A program made the position numbers and the translations under genes. From positions 3,973,001-4,037,000 of the forward strand of contig NC_092673.1 of assembly GCF_964355755.1 (NCBI RefSeq): a DNA stretch of 64,000 bases, read 5' to 3'. Source of the stretch: Antedon mediterranea. Taxonomy: Eukaryota; Echinodermata; Crinoidea; Comatulida; Antedonidae. The notes under the pieces are model-generated. The model was given only the letters and a program-made list of their open reading frames with translations. It did no database searches and was not told where the DNA came from. This document shows, piece after piece, positions 14,101 through 25,060 of the stretch; the first letter of the stretch is position 1; each line of letters opens with the position of its first letter.

Positions 14101-17100
14101 GCTATTGGTTTTCAAGTTATAGTCAATCTAAGAATTTCAGAAAATCGCGCGTAGTTACGCTACGCGACCATATTTTCATTAAACCAAAGTTTGTTGCACA
14201 ACTACATATATACGTGCATCTGCTGGCCAAGTTACAACATAACTGCTACCGCCGTTTTTGAGATCTGCTGCGCACAAAAATTGAGCAGAAAAAATGAAAT
14301 TTGTGACAATAACAATAGGCTATCGCTCTCTGTAGAGCGATAGCCTAAAAAAAAAATATGATGAAACAGGACGATTACAAGGAGTTATCCGCTACTAAGC
14401 GGATAACTAATTACCTCATGACCTGTACATCTAAGGTCAGGTACCACTCTCCCTTCCTTACTCCTCCCAGAAGCAGGTCGCCATAGTAACACTTGGTTGA
14501 ATACTGTACCAGCAAATAAAGCTAATTGTGACCAACTTTTATTGACAAAGCTAGCAGAGTATCTAGAATATCTTTGTTAAAGAAAATCCAATATTTATAA
14601 TAAGGGCGTTAAAAAAGAATAAATATATGTCAATGTATTTGTAATGTAACAGTTCTTGGTTTACTGAAAACTAAATTAATTTAGATAACAGGCTCTATGG
14701 CCCCCCATTGCAGTACCTAGCACAAAGGTAGACAATTACATGAGCTTTTATATACTCATGAGAATACAGATAACACAGGTGTGTCTCGAACTGATGTCTT
14801 TTAGTTGGTACCACCAAAGATTAACAGTTGATTACTTAGACACTGTATTGAGACATTGATAGTCAACTTTCTCATTACCAGACACCCTAATGTTGAAGAC
14901 AGGCCGATTTTCTTTAAAAAATACTATTAAATACATAAATCTCTTTATTCATCTCATAAACAAACAAAAACAAGTGAGGAGTAAAACGTGTTTTAAACGA
15001 TGAAAGGGACCTCCAAGAAACCCCAAGGGGCTTGTGATAGGAGGCCCACTAAAACTATCCTAAAGCCATGTCTACACTATCAAACAAAACAAATGTGATG
15101 TGCCCATATATGGACATGATGATGTCATATCACTACCATATTTGGGAATATCACTACCATATTTGGGAATATCACTACCATATTTAGGCACATTACACCT
15201 TCTTTGTCAAACTAGTTTGATAGTGTAGACAAAACTTTAGGCTGGTTTTTAAGAAATTCTGGTATTCCAAATGTTTTGAATAATTGGGACCTTTTGGGAG
15301 AGTTTCTCATTTTCAGAAAATCCTGTACTGTATTGGGAGACAGAGTCGAGTGTATTTATTAATATCCTGTTTGATTTTCTGATGTATCTATAGTTTATCT
15401 CTGTGTCTATTTTTTCAGCTGCCAAGTAATAAAGTTATGTTAACAGGATGTGATCATTACTAAAAACAAAAACCTTTAAAGATGTATTGTCCCCCTAAAA
15501 AAATAATTTTTTTAATTTTGTTTGTTGAATATGCGATTTAATCTCACATAATAGTTATCCACTTTGACCAAAAATTAAACACAATTTATTTACCTGAAAA
15601 AAATGTAATTTAAAGTATAAAAAGGTCAAATTGGCTGCCAGTCAATGGATTTTTGGTTGAATGTATTATTTATTATGTTATTTTATAAGTGAAAACATTT
15701 TTTGGGGGACAATACATCTTTAAATTTGTGTGCAGTGAAATTCAGTGATAAATAAAAATAAAATTGTTAATAAGTGGGCTACCATTCTTCCACAGTTTTT
15801 TTAAAATTCAAATTGTATAGCAACCTTTCCACCCACATATGGGAACAGTTTGGTGGAACATGGTAACAACGGTGAACATTGGCACACAGTAGAATAGTAC
15901 AGATGGCACAGTGTTGTGGATTACAAATGATACACCCTCATATTTTTTGCATTAATTGTAAATTTTGTATAGATATAGAGAGACACGCCCTGTAGCTGTT
16001 GTCTCCTTAGAACTCCTTCATGTTTCATTAAACGAAAGGAATAAATGAATAAATATTTATCACGAGTCCACAGGAATCTGTAAAGAAGTGCAACTAAATA
16101 TTAATGGATACAAAATACACTTCTCTTCGCAATGTACTTGCTCAATCAGTATGCCTTGTTTCCAATCCCATAATTCAACTGAGTTATGGCCCAATGCTAC
16201 AGCAATATGGTTTGCATTGTCCAAGCACTGTATGTCCCATATCCAATCGCTCAATTCTCGAACATCCATTTCAAATTGAACTCTAAAATATAAAAATTGA
16301 TGAAAATGAAACAACGTTAATTTTAATTAAATAAATCAATAATTGATGAGAAAATGTGACGTGAAAAAGGCTCTTTAGATGAAACCTATGTTTTCTTTGC
16401 TGATGCTTTTATGGTACAAGTATTATGTGTTTGCCATTATTATTATTGCCCATTATTTGTACACTTGTATTGTATTCATTTGCTGACATATGACCATTTG
16501 CACATTAAGGCTGGCTGGATACATGCAATTGAATTTAGATATTAGTTCAAAAGTTGACTATATTATAAGGGTGGCTGGTTTAAGTGACTTAATACAGATT
16601 AGATATGCTTAAATGTGATACTCTTTTCACAATAATAATATTTACGGTATACTTTATTGAATTTTAACTATTGTAATATATTTTTTACTGTTTTTATGTC
16701 GTTTGTATTGTTGAGGGCCCCTCAAAATCAGCTTACGCTGGCTGGGTTGCCCTCTTTATTTTGAAATATTATTTATTTATTTATTCAACAATATTTCAAA
16801 ATAAACTTGAAAATGCCAATTTTTTCATGTAGGATAAACCAAAAACAACAACATAAATGCTTTATTCAGATATTAAAGAGAAGAAGTTTGTCACAATTTC
16901 AACTTGCGATCTTTAATACGTACCTACAAGTATTTAGTTCAGAATTCCAGGATATTGACAGCATGCGGAATGCTTTCTGTCCAAATATAACAAAAACATT
17001 TTCATGACCTGTATATATAAAAGAAAATTAATTTGCAGATCTTAGGAAAAAGGGTTTGTATTTAAGTATTAATTATTAATTCTCTAATTCATTCAGTGTA

Positions 17101-17712
17101 ATTCATAATTCTACATATTCTCATACCTGTACTCTGCATAGTCGCTTGGACTAGGCTATCTCTGTCTACACTATAAAACTTTATGACAAAAAAATGTCAT
17201 ATACCATATATGGACATGATGTTATATCACTACCATATTTGAGCACATCACACTTTTTTTTTCCAAGTTTGATAGTGTAGACGGAGCTTAACGCTGTTTA
17301 ATCCACGACTTTTCAATTATTAATTAATTTTCGATTATTATTATTAATTAATACTACTCACTGTGTCTTATACCATGAATTCTCTGGCTTGTAAAGATCT
17401 TCTGGGATGTAATCTTGTTTTGCGTTTTAGTGTCGTAAATATTGAGATAAGGTCCTTCACCTAAATTTTTTTTTAAAGTAAAATAAAGTAGAGTAGAATG
17501 GTAAATATTGAAATAAGAACCGGAAAGTTATGAAATATAGAGCCACCTCGAAAAAGGTAACATTTAAAAAGACTAGATGACAAAAACCGACCTGTAATTA
17601 AATATGGACCATTATAAAGTAACGCTGTAATTGGTGCAATCAATAAATCTGTTGTCATGGTGATGGTTTCCATACCAGTTTCTTGATTGGATGACATTTT
17701 TTGGCATCGCAT
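2146..17712 (-). CDS. WDR6: WDR6, WD-repeat partner of the tRNA 2'-O-methyltransferase FTSJ1
   Basis: 24 coding exons (minus strand): 17592-17712, 17362-17460, 16924-17008, 16112-16282, 14415-14571, 11142-11348, 10980-11042, 10774-10821, 10505-10565, 9896-10025, 9367-9518, 9066-9172, 8119-8307, 7477-7713, 6938-7117, 6453-6513, 6180-6245, 5584-5789, 4765-4976, 4009-4529, 3760-3906, 3571-3653, 2330-2397, 2146-2218. They sum to 3444 bases, 1147 aa plus stop, with phase kept at every GT-AG junction; human WDR6 is about 1120 aa. Diagnostic stretches in order: LSDWIWD and ALGHNSVELWD (about 110-145), SDDRSIRLW and GHSARVW (about 225-265), CGDKRGSLHHFP (about 510), GRDGTYKEY (about 560), VDCGGGHRTWGY (about 630), DPDTRYMALQV (about 815), SSSIDQRLNSW (about 1085). 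In the family, WDR6 (yeast Trm734) binds FTSJ1/Trm7 for 2'-O-methylation of tRNA wobble position 34; this is family knowledge. Exon 20 carries a polar, acidic insertion of roughly 90 aa (about 905-1000). The start is the first in-frame ATG; a second Met lies six codons later. Confidence 0.93.
2537..2687. repeat. 151 bp near-perfect palindrome in WDR6 intron
   Basis: The left arm begins GGTTAAATATAAGATTTGAC and the right arm is its reverse complement ending at 2687. Arms of about 45 bp are almost identical; the centre holds a second, looser inverted pair around GAGGGAAATAT. It lies in the last-but-one WDR6 intron (2398-3570). It looks like a palindromic MITE without coding capacity. Confidence 0.7.
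3173..3425 (+). repeat. tRNA-derived SINE-like sequence with short tandem duplication
   Basis: Box A-like TGGCGCAGCGGTTGGAG (from about 3176) and box B-like GAGTTCAAGATCGAG (about 3224) are spaced as in a tRNA-derived promoter, but no full cloverleaf forms. Downstream, a segment of about 45 bp containing ATTACACAGTCAATATCATC occurs twice (about 3287 and 3359). Lies in a WDR6 intron. Confidence 0.5.
5216..5500 (-). repeat. tRNA-derived SINE, minus strand
   Basis: Minus strand shows GATTAGGACACTTGACTG and box B-like GGGTTCAATTCCCG (about 5435-5450), then a body shared with a second copy at 55030-55192: CCTGGTTGAAAATACTAGGG and CTACCACATA. The 3' part (5229-5340) carries an internal duplication of the phrase GAATGAGCTGTTAGGAGCTC. 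Lies in the WDR6 intron between exons 18 and 19. Confidence 0.65.
6595..6830 (+). repeat. SINE-like tRNA-related fragment
   Basis: GTGTGGCCGAGGAACC (about 6631) resembles the box A region of Ser/Leu tRNAs and AGTGTTCGAGACTCAC (about 6673) resembles box B. No cloverleaf closes, and the following 150 bases are unique here. It lies in a WDR6 intron. Moderate to low certainty. Confidence 0.35.
7159..7305. repeat. MITE family A, copy 1
   Basis: Terminal inverted repeats AGCTCTGTCTAC.../...GTAGACAGAGCT enclose a core with repeated CCAAATATGGT and CCATATATGGGCACATCAC phrases. Same family as copies at about 10170, 11378, 15063, 17158, 36184, 39584, 42031 and 53319. Lies between WDR6 exons 14 and 15. 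No ORF; non-autonomous. Confidence 0.75.
7798..8113. repeat. MITE family B, copy 1, touching a WDR6 splice donor
   Basis: Left end AAAGATATTGTCCCC, right end reading AATACATCTTT at 8113. Other copies at 15478-15723, 36537-36877 and 50691-51000 share the interior phrases TTGAATATG, CACATAATAGTTAT and TTTGGTCAAAGTGG. The right end stops four bases short of the GT donor of WDR6 exon 13 (GT at 8117-8118), so the intron's first dozen bases are mostly MITE. Confidence 0.7.
8385..8664. repeat. tandem repeat, about 2.7 units of ~104 bp
   Basis: Units containing CTTGAATAGGG, GTCCAAAGGGGGA and CAAACTGGCCTC recur from about 8396, 8492 and 8592 with few differences. Located in the WDR6 intron between exons 12 and 13. 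No coding signature. Confidence 0.75.
10170..10331. repeat. MITE family A, copy 2
   Basis: Ends AGCCCTGTCTACACTATC and GATAGTGTAGAAAGAGC around the same CATATGTGGACATGATGATG core. In a WDR6 intron. Confidence 0.75.
11378..11525. repeat. MITE family A, copy 3
   Basis: Ends AGCTCTGTCTACACTATC and GATAGTGTCGACAGAGT; core with GATGATGTCATATCACTACC. It begins about 30 bases upstream (transcript sense) of WDR6 exon 6, close to the acceptor. Confidence 0.75.
11620..14412. repeat. 2.8 kb repetitive block in WDR6 intron
   Basis: Two related starts (GAAACTCGTCACTTTGACGA at about 11631 and a matching GAACTCGTCACGTTGACGAG at about 13156) and three diverged copies of a module with TGCGCTCT, then GTGGCCATACGATGACGTCAC (about 11985, 12345, 13490). 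The interior is rich in CpG-containing words such as GCGCGCG that contrast with the AT-rich surroundings. The end holds a hairpin GCTATCGCTCT/AGAGCGATAGC (about 14317-14345) and GTTATCCGCT/AGCGGATAAC (about 14383-14408). No ORF of note; probably a degraded DNA transposon or nested repeats. Confidence 0.55.
15063..15239. repeat. MITE family A, copy 4
   Basis: Ends AAGCCATGTCTACACTATC and GATAGTGTAGACAAAACTT; the core shows three copies of a CACTACCATATTTGGG-like phrase instead of one or two. WDR6 intron. Confidence 0.75.
15478..15723. repeat. MITE family B, copy 2
   Basis: Clean termini AAAGATGTATTGTCCCCC and GGGGGACAATACATCTTT. Interior CACATAATAGTTATCCACTT and TATAAGTGAAAACATT are shared with copy 1. 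WDR6 intron between exons 4 and 5. Confidence 0.8.
17158..17289. repeat. MITE family A, copy 5
   Basis: Shortened copy (about 130 bp): TCTGTCTACACTATAAAAC at left, GATAGTGTAGACGGAGCTT at right. WDR6 intron between exons 2 and 3. Confidence 0.7.
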
Positions 17713-18329
17713 TTGGAGAGCCTCAGGTATTGGAGTGAGCTATTATACTATTATTACAAGGCTCAACTGTTTATCTGCTGTGGTTAAAAGAATTAGTTAC
17801 ATTTCAAGACAAAACACACGATATTTAGGCATATTATTATTAGTTCAAAATTAATTAAGATATAATGCTACTCAGATAATCAATAATTATTAATTATTCT
17901 ATATATAGCTAGGTATTCCAAGGGTGCAGAAAAGGGAGTGCATTGTTTTTTGCAAGAGCCATAAGCAAAATTTGTCACACTCCCCATCATCAGCCTATGC
18001 AATATAAAGAGGTACTCATATAAATTCAGCCTAAATATGTCCCCCCCCCCCCCCCTTCTCTGTAGCCTAGCTAGGCCTAGCCTAGTAGTACTAGGCTACT
18101 TACTAATAATTGGAGTGGTGGAGCCCTCCTCCTCACTCGGCGGGCCTAGGCCTAGCCTAGCTGGATAGTCTCCTACACTTTTATTTGTTGTGTTGTTCTG
18201 CGCATTATATGTGCTTTATGAGTAGCTACTGATGTATTGATACTATAGATATGCTATAATATTACAATATTACAAAAAAACTGCTGGGCATAAACTACCT
18301 ACCACCATCATTCATGTACTACCACCACC
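17713..18329. other. WDR6 upstream region
   Basis: About 620 bases between the WDR6 start codon and the foldback element. Holds a C homopolymer (about 18040-18054), clusters of CTAGGCCTAG and no recognisable TATA box. The WDR6 promoter and 5' UTR must lie here unless the foldback element displaced them; I see no second gene. Confidence 0.4.
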
Positions 18330-18479
18330 GCTTGTGTCAAGCTAGCCAACAATAAGCCAGCCAACAATAAGCCAGCCCACTTTTATTTTTTCCAGCCAAC
18401 AATAACTATGAAACGCCGTTTGTGCATTCTTTACATTTTCATTGTTACTTATGGCTTTTATGGTATTAGGAATTAAATA
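18330..18479 (+). repeat. foldback left terminal segment
   Basis: About 150 non-tandem bases, apart from GCCAACAATAA words repeated two to three times. Ends AGGAATTAAATATTTGTGAG where the array begins. Essentially identical to the reverse complement of 29107-29256. Confidence 0.8.
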
Positions 18480-21400
18480 TTTGTGAGAAAAACGGCGGAT
18501 TGTTCCTGGGATTCACTAGGTGGGATTATACTAGGGTACCCCCTTAGTCGTCCAGTATAAGTTAGAATGGGACCAATGGTGCCGTTTACTCAGCCCTCAT
18601 CTTTAAAATTTGAGTGTAACTCAATTACAATTTTTAAAATATAGTTATATTTGAAACTGTATTTGTGAGAAAATGGCGGATTGTTCCTGGGAGTCACTTG
18701 GTGGGATTATACTAGGGTACCCCCTTAGTCGTCCAGTATAAGTTAGAGTGCGACCACTGGTCCCGTTTACTAAGCCCTCATCTTTAAAATTTGAGTGTAA
18801 CTCAATTACAATTTTTAAAATATAGTTAAATTTGAAACTGTATTGGTGAGAAAATGGCGGATTGTTCCTGGGAGTCACTTGGTGGGATTATACTAGGGTA
18901 CCTCCTTAGTCGTACACTATAAGTTAGAGTGGGACCACTGGTACCGTTTTTACACAGCCCTCATCTTTTAAATTTGAGTGTAACTCATTTACGATTAAAA
19001 AAATATAGTGAAATTTGATACTGTATTTGTGAGAAAATGGCGGATTGTTCCTGGGAGTCACTTGGTGGGATTATACTAGGGTACCTCCTTAGTTGTCCAG
19101 TATAAGTTAGAGTGGGACCACTGGTTCCGTTTACTCAGCCCTCATCTTTAACATTTGAGTGTAACTCATTTACGACTTTAAAATATAGTGAAATTTGATA
19201 CTGTATTTGTGAGAAAACGGCGGATTGTTCCTGAGAGTCACTTGGTGGGATTATACTAGGGTGCCTCCTTAGTCGTCCAGTATAAGTTAGAGTGGGACCA
19301 CTGGTCCCGTTTACTCAGCCCTCATCTTTTAAATTTAAGTGTAACTCATTTACGATTTTAAAAATATAGTGAAATTAGATACTGTATTTTTGTGAGAAAA
19401 CGGCGGATTGTTCCTGGGAGTCACATGGTGGCATTATACTAAGGTACGTCCTTAGTCGTCCAGTATAAGTTAGAGTGCGACCACTGGTTCCGTTTACTCA
19501 GCCCTCATCTTTTAAATTTGAGTGTAACTCAATTACGGTAAAAAAAGTTAAAATATAGTGAAAATTGATACTGTATTTGTGAGAAAATGGCGGATTGTTC
19601 CTTGGAGTCACTTGGTGGGATTATACTAGGGTACGTCCTTAGTTATCCAGTAGAAGTTAGAGTGGGACCACTGGTCCCGTTTACCCAGCCCTCATCTTTA
19701 ACGTTTGAGTGTAACTCAATTACGATTAATATTTTAAAATATAGTGAAATTTGATACTGTATTTGTGAGAAAATGGCGGATTGTTCCCGAGAGTCACTTG
19801 GTGGGATTATACTAGGGTACCTCCTTAGTTGTCCAGTTTAAGTTAGAGTGGGACCACTGTTCCCGTTTACTCAGCCCTTATCTTTAAAATTTGAGTGTAA
19901 CTCATTTACGATTAATATTTTAAAATATAGTGAAATTTGATACTGTATTTGTGAGAAAATGGCGGATTGTTCCTGAAAGCCACTTGGTGGGATTATACTA
20001 GGGTACCCCCTTAGTTGTGCAGTATAAGTTAGAGTGGGACCACTGGTCCCGTTTACTCAGCCCTCATCTTTAAAATTTGAGTGTAACTCATTTACGATTT
20101 TTAAAATATAGTAAAATTTGAAACTGTATTTGTGAGAAAACGGCGGATTGTTCCTGGGAGTCACATTGTGGCATTATACTAAGGTACGTCCTTAGTCGTC
20201 CAGTATAAGTTAGAGTGCGACCACTGGTTCCGTTTACTCAGCCCTCATCTTTTAAATTTGAGTGTAACTCAATTACGGTAAAAAATTTTAAAATATAGTG
20301 AAAATTGATACTGTATTTGTGAGAAAATGGCGGATTGTTCCTTGGAGTCACTTGGTGGGATTATACTAGGGTACCTCCTTAGTTGTCCAGTAGAGGTTAG
20401 AGTGGGACCACTGGTCCCGTTTACTCAGCCCTCATCTTTAACGTTTGAGTGTAACTCAATTACGATTAATATTTTAAAATATAGTGAAATTTCATACTGT
20501 ATTTGTGAGAAAATGGCGGATTGTTCCTGGGAGCCACTTGGTGGGATTATACTAGGGTACCCCCTTAGTTGTGCAGTATAAGTTAGAGTGGGACCACTGG
20601 TCCCGTTTACTCAGCCCTCATCTTTAAAATTTGAATGTAACTCATTTACGATTTTTAAAATATAGTAAAATTTGAAACTGTATTTGTGAGAAAACGGCGG
20701 ATTGTTCCTGAGAGTCACTTATTGGGATTATACTAGGGTACCTCCTTAGTTGTCCAGTATAAGTTAGAGTGGGACCACTGGTCCCGTTTACTCAGCCCTC
20801 ATCTTTAAAATTTGAGTGTAACTCATTTACGATTTTTAAAATATAGTGAAATTTGATACTGTATTTGTGAGAAAACGGCGGATTGTTCCTTGGAGTCACT
20901 TGGTGGGATTATACTAGGGTACCTCCTTAGTTATCCAGTAGAAGTTAGAGTGGGACCACTGGTCCCGTTTACCCAGCCCTCATCTTTAACGTTTGAGTGT
21001 AACTCAATTACGATTAATATTTTAAAATATAGTGAAATTTGATACTGTATTTGTGAGAAAATGGCGGATTTTTCCCGAGAGTCACTTGGTGGGATTATAC
21101 TAGGGTACCTCCTTAGTTGTCCAGTTTAAATTAGAGTGGGACCACTGTTCCCGTTTACTCAGCCCTTATCTTTAAAGTTTGAGTGTAACTCATTTACGAT
21201 TAATATTTTAAAATATAGTGAAATTTGATACTGTATTTGTGAGAAAATGGCGGATTGTTCCTGAGAGCCACTTGGTGGGATTATACTAGGGTACCCCCTT
21301 AGTTGTGCAGTATAAGTTAGAGTGGGACCACTGGTCCCGTTTACTCAGCCCTCATCTTTAAAATTTGAGTGTAACTCATTTACGATTTTTAAAATATAGT

Positions 21401-24400
21401 AAAATTTGAAACTGTATTTGTGAGAAAACGGCGGATTGTTCCTGGGAGTCACATTGTGGCATTATACTAAGGTACGTCCTTAGTCGTCCAGTATAAGTTA
21501 GAGTGCGACCACTGGTTCCGTTTACTCAGCCCTCATCTTTTAAATTTGAGTGTAACTCAATTACGGTAAAAAATTTTAAAATATAGTGAAAATTGATACT
21601 GTATTTGTGAGAAAATGGCGGATTGTTCCTTGGAGTCACTTGGTGGGATTATACTAGGGTACCTCCTTAGTTGTCCAGTAGAGGTTAGAGTGGGACCACT
21701 GGTCCCGTTTACTCAGCCCTCATCTTTAACGTTTGAGTGTAACTCAATTACGATTAATATTTTAAAATATAGTGAAATTTCATACTGTATTTGTGAGAAA
21801 ATGGCGGATTGTTCCTGGGAGCCACTTGGTGGGATTATACTAGGGTACCCCCTTAGTTGTGCAGTATAAGTTAGAGTGGGACCACTGGTCCCGTTTACTC
21901 AGCCCTCATCTTTAAAATTTGAATGTAACTCATTTACGATTTTTAAAATATAGTAAAATTTGAAACTGTATTTGTGAGAAAACGGCGGATTGTTCCTGAG
22001 AGTCACTTGGTGGGATTATACTAGGGTACCTCCTTAGTTGTCCAGTATAAGTTAGAGTGGGACCACTGGTCCCGTTTACTCAGCCCTCATCTTTAAAATT
22101 TGAGTGTAACTCATTTACGATTTTTAAAATATAGTGAAATTTGATACTGTATTTGTGAGAAAACGGCGGATTGTTCCTGAAAGTCACTTGGTGGGATTAT
22201 ACTAGGGTACCCCCTTAGTCGTCCAGTATAAGTTAGAGTGGGACCACTGGTCCCGTTTACTGAGCCCTCATCTTTTAAATTTGAGTGTAACTCAATTACG
22301 GTAAAAAAATTTAAAATATAGTGAAAATTGATACTGTATTTGTGAGAAAATGGCGGATTGTTCCTTGGAGTCACTTGGTGGGATTATACTAGGGTACCTC
22401 CTTAGTTGTCCAGTAGAAGTTAGAGTGGGACCACTGGTCCCGTTTACCCAGCCCTCATCTTTAACGTTTGAGTGTAACTCAATTACGATTAATATTTTAA
22501 AATATAGTGAAATTTGATACTGTATTTGTGAGAAAATGGCGGATTGTTCCCGAGAGTCACTTGGTGGGATTATACTAGGGTACCTCCTTAGTTGTCCAGT
22601 TTAAGTTAGAGTGGGACCACTGTTCCCGTTTACTCAGCCCTTATCTTTAAAATTTGAGTGTAACTCATTTACGATTAATATTTTAAAATATAGTGAAATT
22701 TGATACTGTATTTGTGAGAAAATGGCGGATTGTTCCTGAGAGCCACTTGGTGGGATTATACTAGGGTACCCCCTTAGTTGTGCAGTATAAGTTAGAGTGG
22801 GACCACTGGTCCCGTTTACTCAGCCCTCATCTTTAAAATTTGAGTGTAACTCATTTACGATTTTTAAAATATAGTAAAATTTGAAACTGTATTTGTGAAA
22901 AAACGGCGGATTGTTCCTGGGAGTCACATTGTGGCATTATACTAAGGTACGTCCTTAGTCGTCCAGTATAAGTTAGAGTGCGACCACTGGTTCCGTTTAC
23001 TCAGCCCTCATCTTTTAAATTTGAGTGTAACTCAATTACGGTAAAAAAATTTAAAATATAGTGAAAATTGATACTGTATTTGTGAGAAAATGGCGGATTG
23101 TTCCTTGGAGTCACTTGGTGGGATTATACTAGGGTACCTCCTTAGTTGTCCAGTAAAGGTTAGAGTGGGACCACTGGTCCCGTTTACTCAGCCCTCATCT
23201 TTAACGTTTGAGTGTAACTCAATTACGATTAATATTTTAAAATATAGTGAAATTTCATACTGTATTTGTGAGAAAATGGCGGATTGTTCCTGGGAGCCAC
23301 TTGGTGGGATTATACTAGGGTACCCCCTTAGTTGTGCAGTATAAGTTAGAGTGGGACCACTGGTCCCGTTTACTCAGCCCTCATCTTTAAAATTTGAATG
23401 TAACTCATTTACGATTTTTAAAATTTAGTAAAATTTGAAACTATATTTGTGAGAAAACGGCGGATTGTTCCTGAGAGTCACTTGGTGGGATTATACTAGG
23501 GTACCTCCTTAGTTGTCCAGTATAAGTTAGAGTGGGACCACTGGTCCCGTTTACTCAGCCCTCATCTTTAAAATTTGAGTGTAACTCATTTACGATTTTT
23601 AAAATATAGTGAAATTTGATACTGTATTTGTGAGAAAACGGCGGATTGTTCCTGAAAGTCACTTGGTGGGATTATACTAGGGTACCCCCTTAGTCGTCCA
23701 GTATAAGTTAGAGTGGGACCACTGGTCCCGTTTACTGAGCCCTCATCTTTTAAATTTGAGTGTAACTCATTTACGATTTTTAAAATATAGTAAAATTTGA
23801 TACTGTATTTGTGAGAAAATGGCAGATTGTTCCTGGGAGCCACTTGGTGGGATTATACTAGCGTACCTCCTTAGTTGTCCAGTTTAAGTTAGAGTGGGAC
23901 CACTGGTCCCGTTTACTCAACCCTTATCTTAAAAATTTGAGTGTAACTCAATTACGAATAATATTTTAAAATATAGTGAAATTTGATACTGTATTTGTGA
24001 GAAAATGGCGGATTGTTCCTGGGAGTCACTTGGTGGGATTATACTAGGGTACCCCCTTAGTCGTCCAGTATAAGTTAGAGTGCGACCAATGGTCCCGTTT
24101 ACTCAGCCCTCATCTTTAAAATTTGAGTGTAACTCATTTACGATTTTTAAAATATAGTGAATTTTGAAACTGTATTTGTGAGAAAACGGCGGATTGTTCC
24201 TGAGATTCACTTGGTGGGATTATACTAGGGTACACCCTTAGTCGTCCAGTGTAAGTTATAGTGGAACCACTGGTCCCGTTTACTCAGCCCTCATCTTTAA
24301 AATTTGAGTGTGACTCATTTACGATTTAAAAAATATAGTGAAATTTGATACTTTATTTGTGAGAATCTGGCGGATTGTTCCTGGGAGTCACTTGGTGGGA

Positions 24401-25060
24401 TTATACTAGGGTACCTCCTTAGTTGTCCAGTATAAGTTAGAGTGGGACCACTGGTCCCGTTTACTCAGCCCTCATCTTTAAAATTTGAGTGTAACTCATT
24501 TACGATTTTTAAAATATAGTGAAATTTGATACTGTATTTGTGAGAAAACGGCGGATTGTTCCTGAGAGTCACTTGGTGGGATTATACTAAAGTACCTCCT
24601 TAGTTGTCCAGTATAAGTTAGAGTTGGACCACTGGTCCCGTTTACTCAGCCCTCATCTTTAAAATTTGAGTGTAACACATTTACGATTTTTAAAATATAG
24701 TGAAATTTGAAACTGTATTTGTGAAAAAACGGCGGATTGTTCCTGAGAGTCACTTGGTGGGATTATACTAGGGTACCTCCTTGTTCGTCCAGTAAAGGTT
24801 AGAGTGGGACCACTGGTTCCGTTTACTCAGCCCTCATCTTTAAAATTTGAGTGTAACTCATTTACGATTTTTAAAATATAGTAAAATTTGAAACTGTATT
24901 TGTGAGAAAACGGCGGATTGTTCCTGGGAGTCACATTGTGGCATTATACTAAGGTACGTCCTTAGTCGTCCAGTATAAGTTAGAGTGCGACCACTGGTTC
25001 CGTTTACTCAGCCCTTATCTTTTAAATTTGAGTGTAACTCATTTACGATTTTTAAAATAT
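18480..25060 (+). repeat. left satellite array, ~36 units of 181-187 bp
   Basis: Each unit runs: TTTGTGAGAAAATGGCGGAT, GTCACTTGGTGGGATTATAC, TAGGGTACC, GTCCAGTATAAGTTAGAGTG, GGACCACTGGTCCCGTTTAC, AGCCCTCATCTTTAAA, TTGAGTGTAACTC, then an AT-rich tail of varying length. Start-to-start distances such as 18492-18673 and 20513-20694 are 181 and 20327-20513 is 186. A marked unit (TCACATTGTGGCATTATAC) recurs at 20161, 21449, 22924 and 24931, showing higher-order blocks of 7-8 units (1288 and 1475 bp). Confidence 0.9.

Noticed and set aside
18040-18054. C homopolymer (and a similar one at 39420-39436)
   Set aside because: Simple homopolymers; length may be a sequencing artefact and no function can be supported.
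20327-23344. Repeated 84-codon frames beginning MADCS in the foldback array
   Set aside because: They cross monomer borders, end at monomer-encoded stops, and are open only where the AT tail has the right length. No continuous reading through the array.
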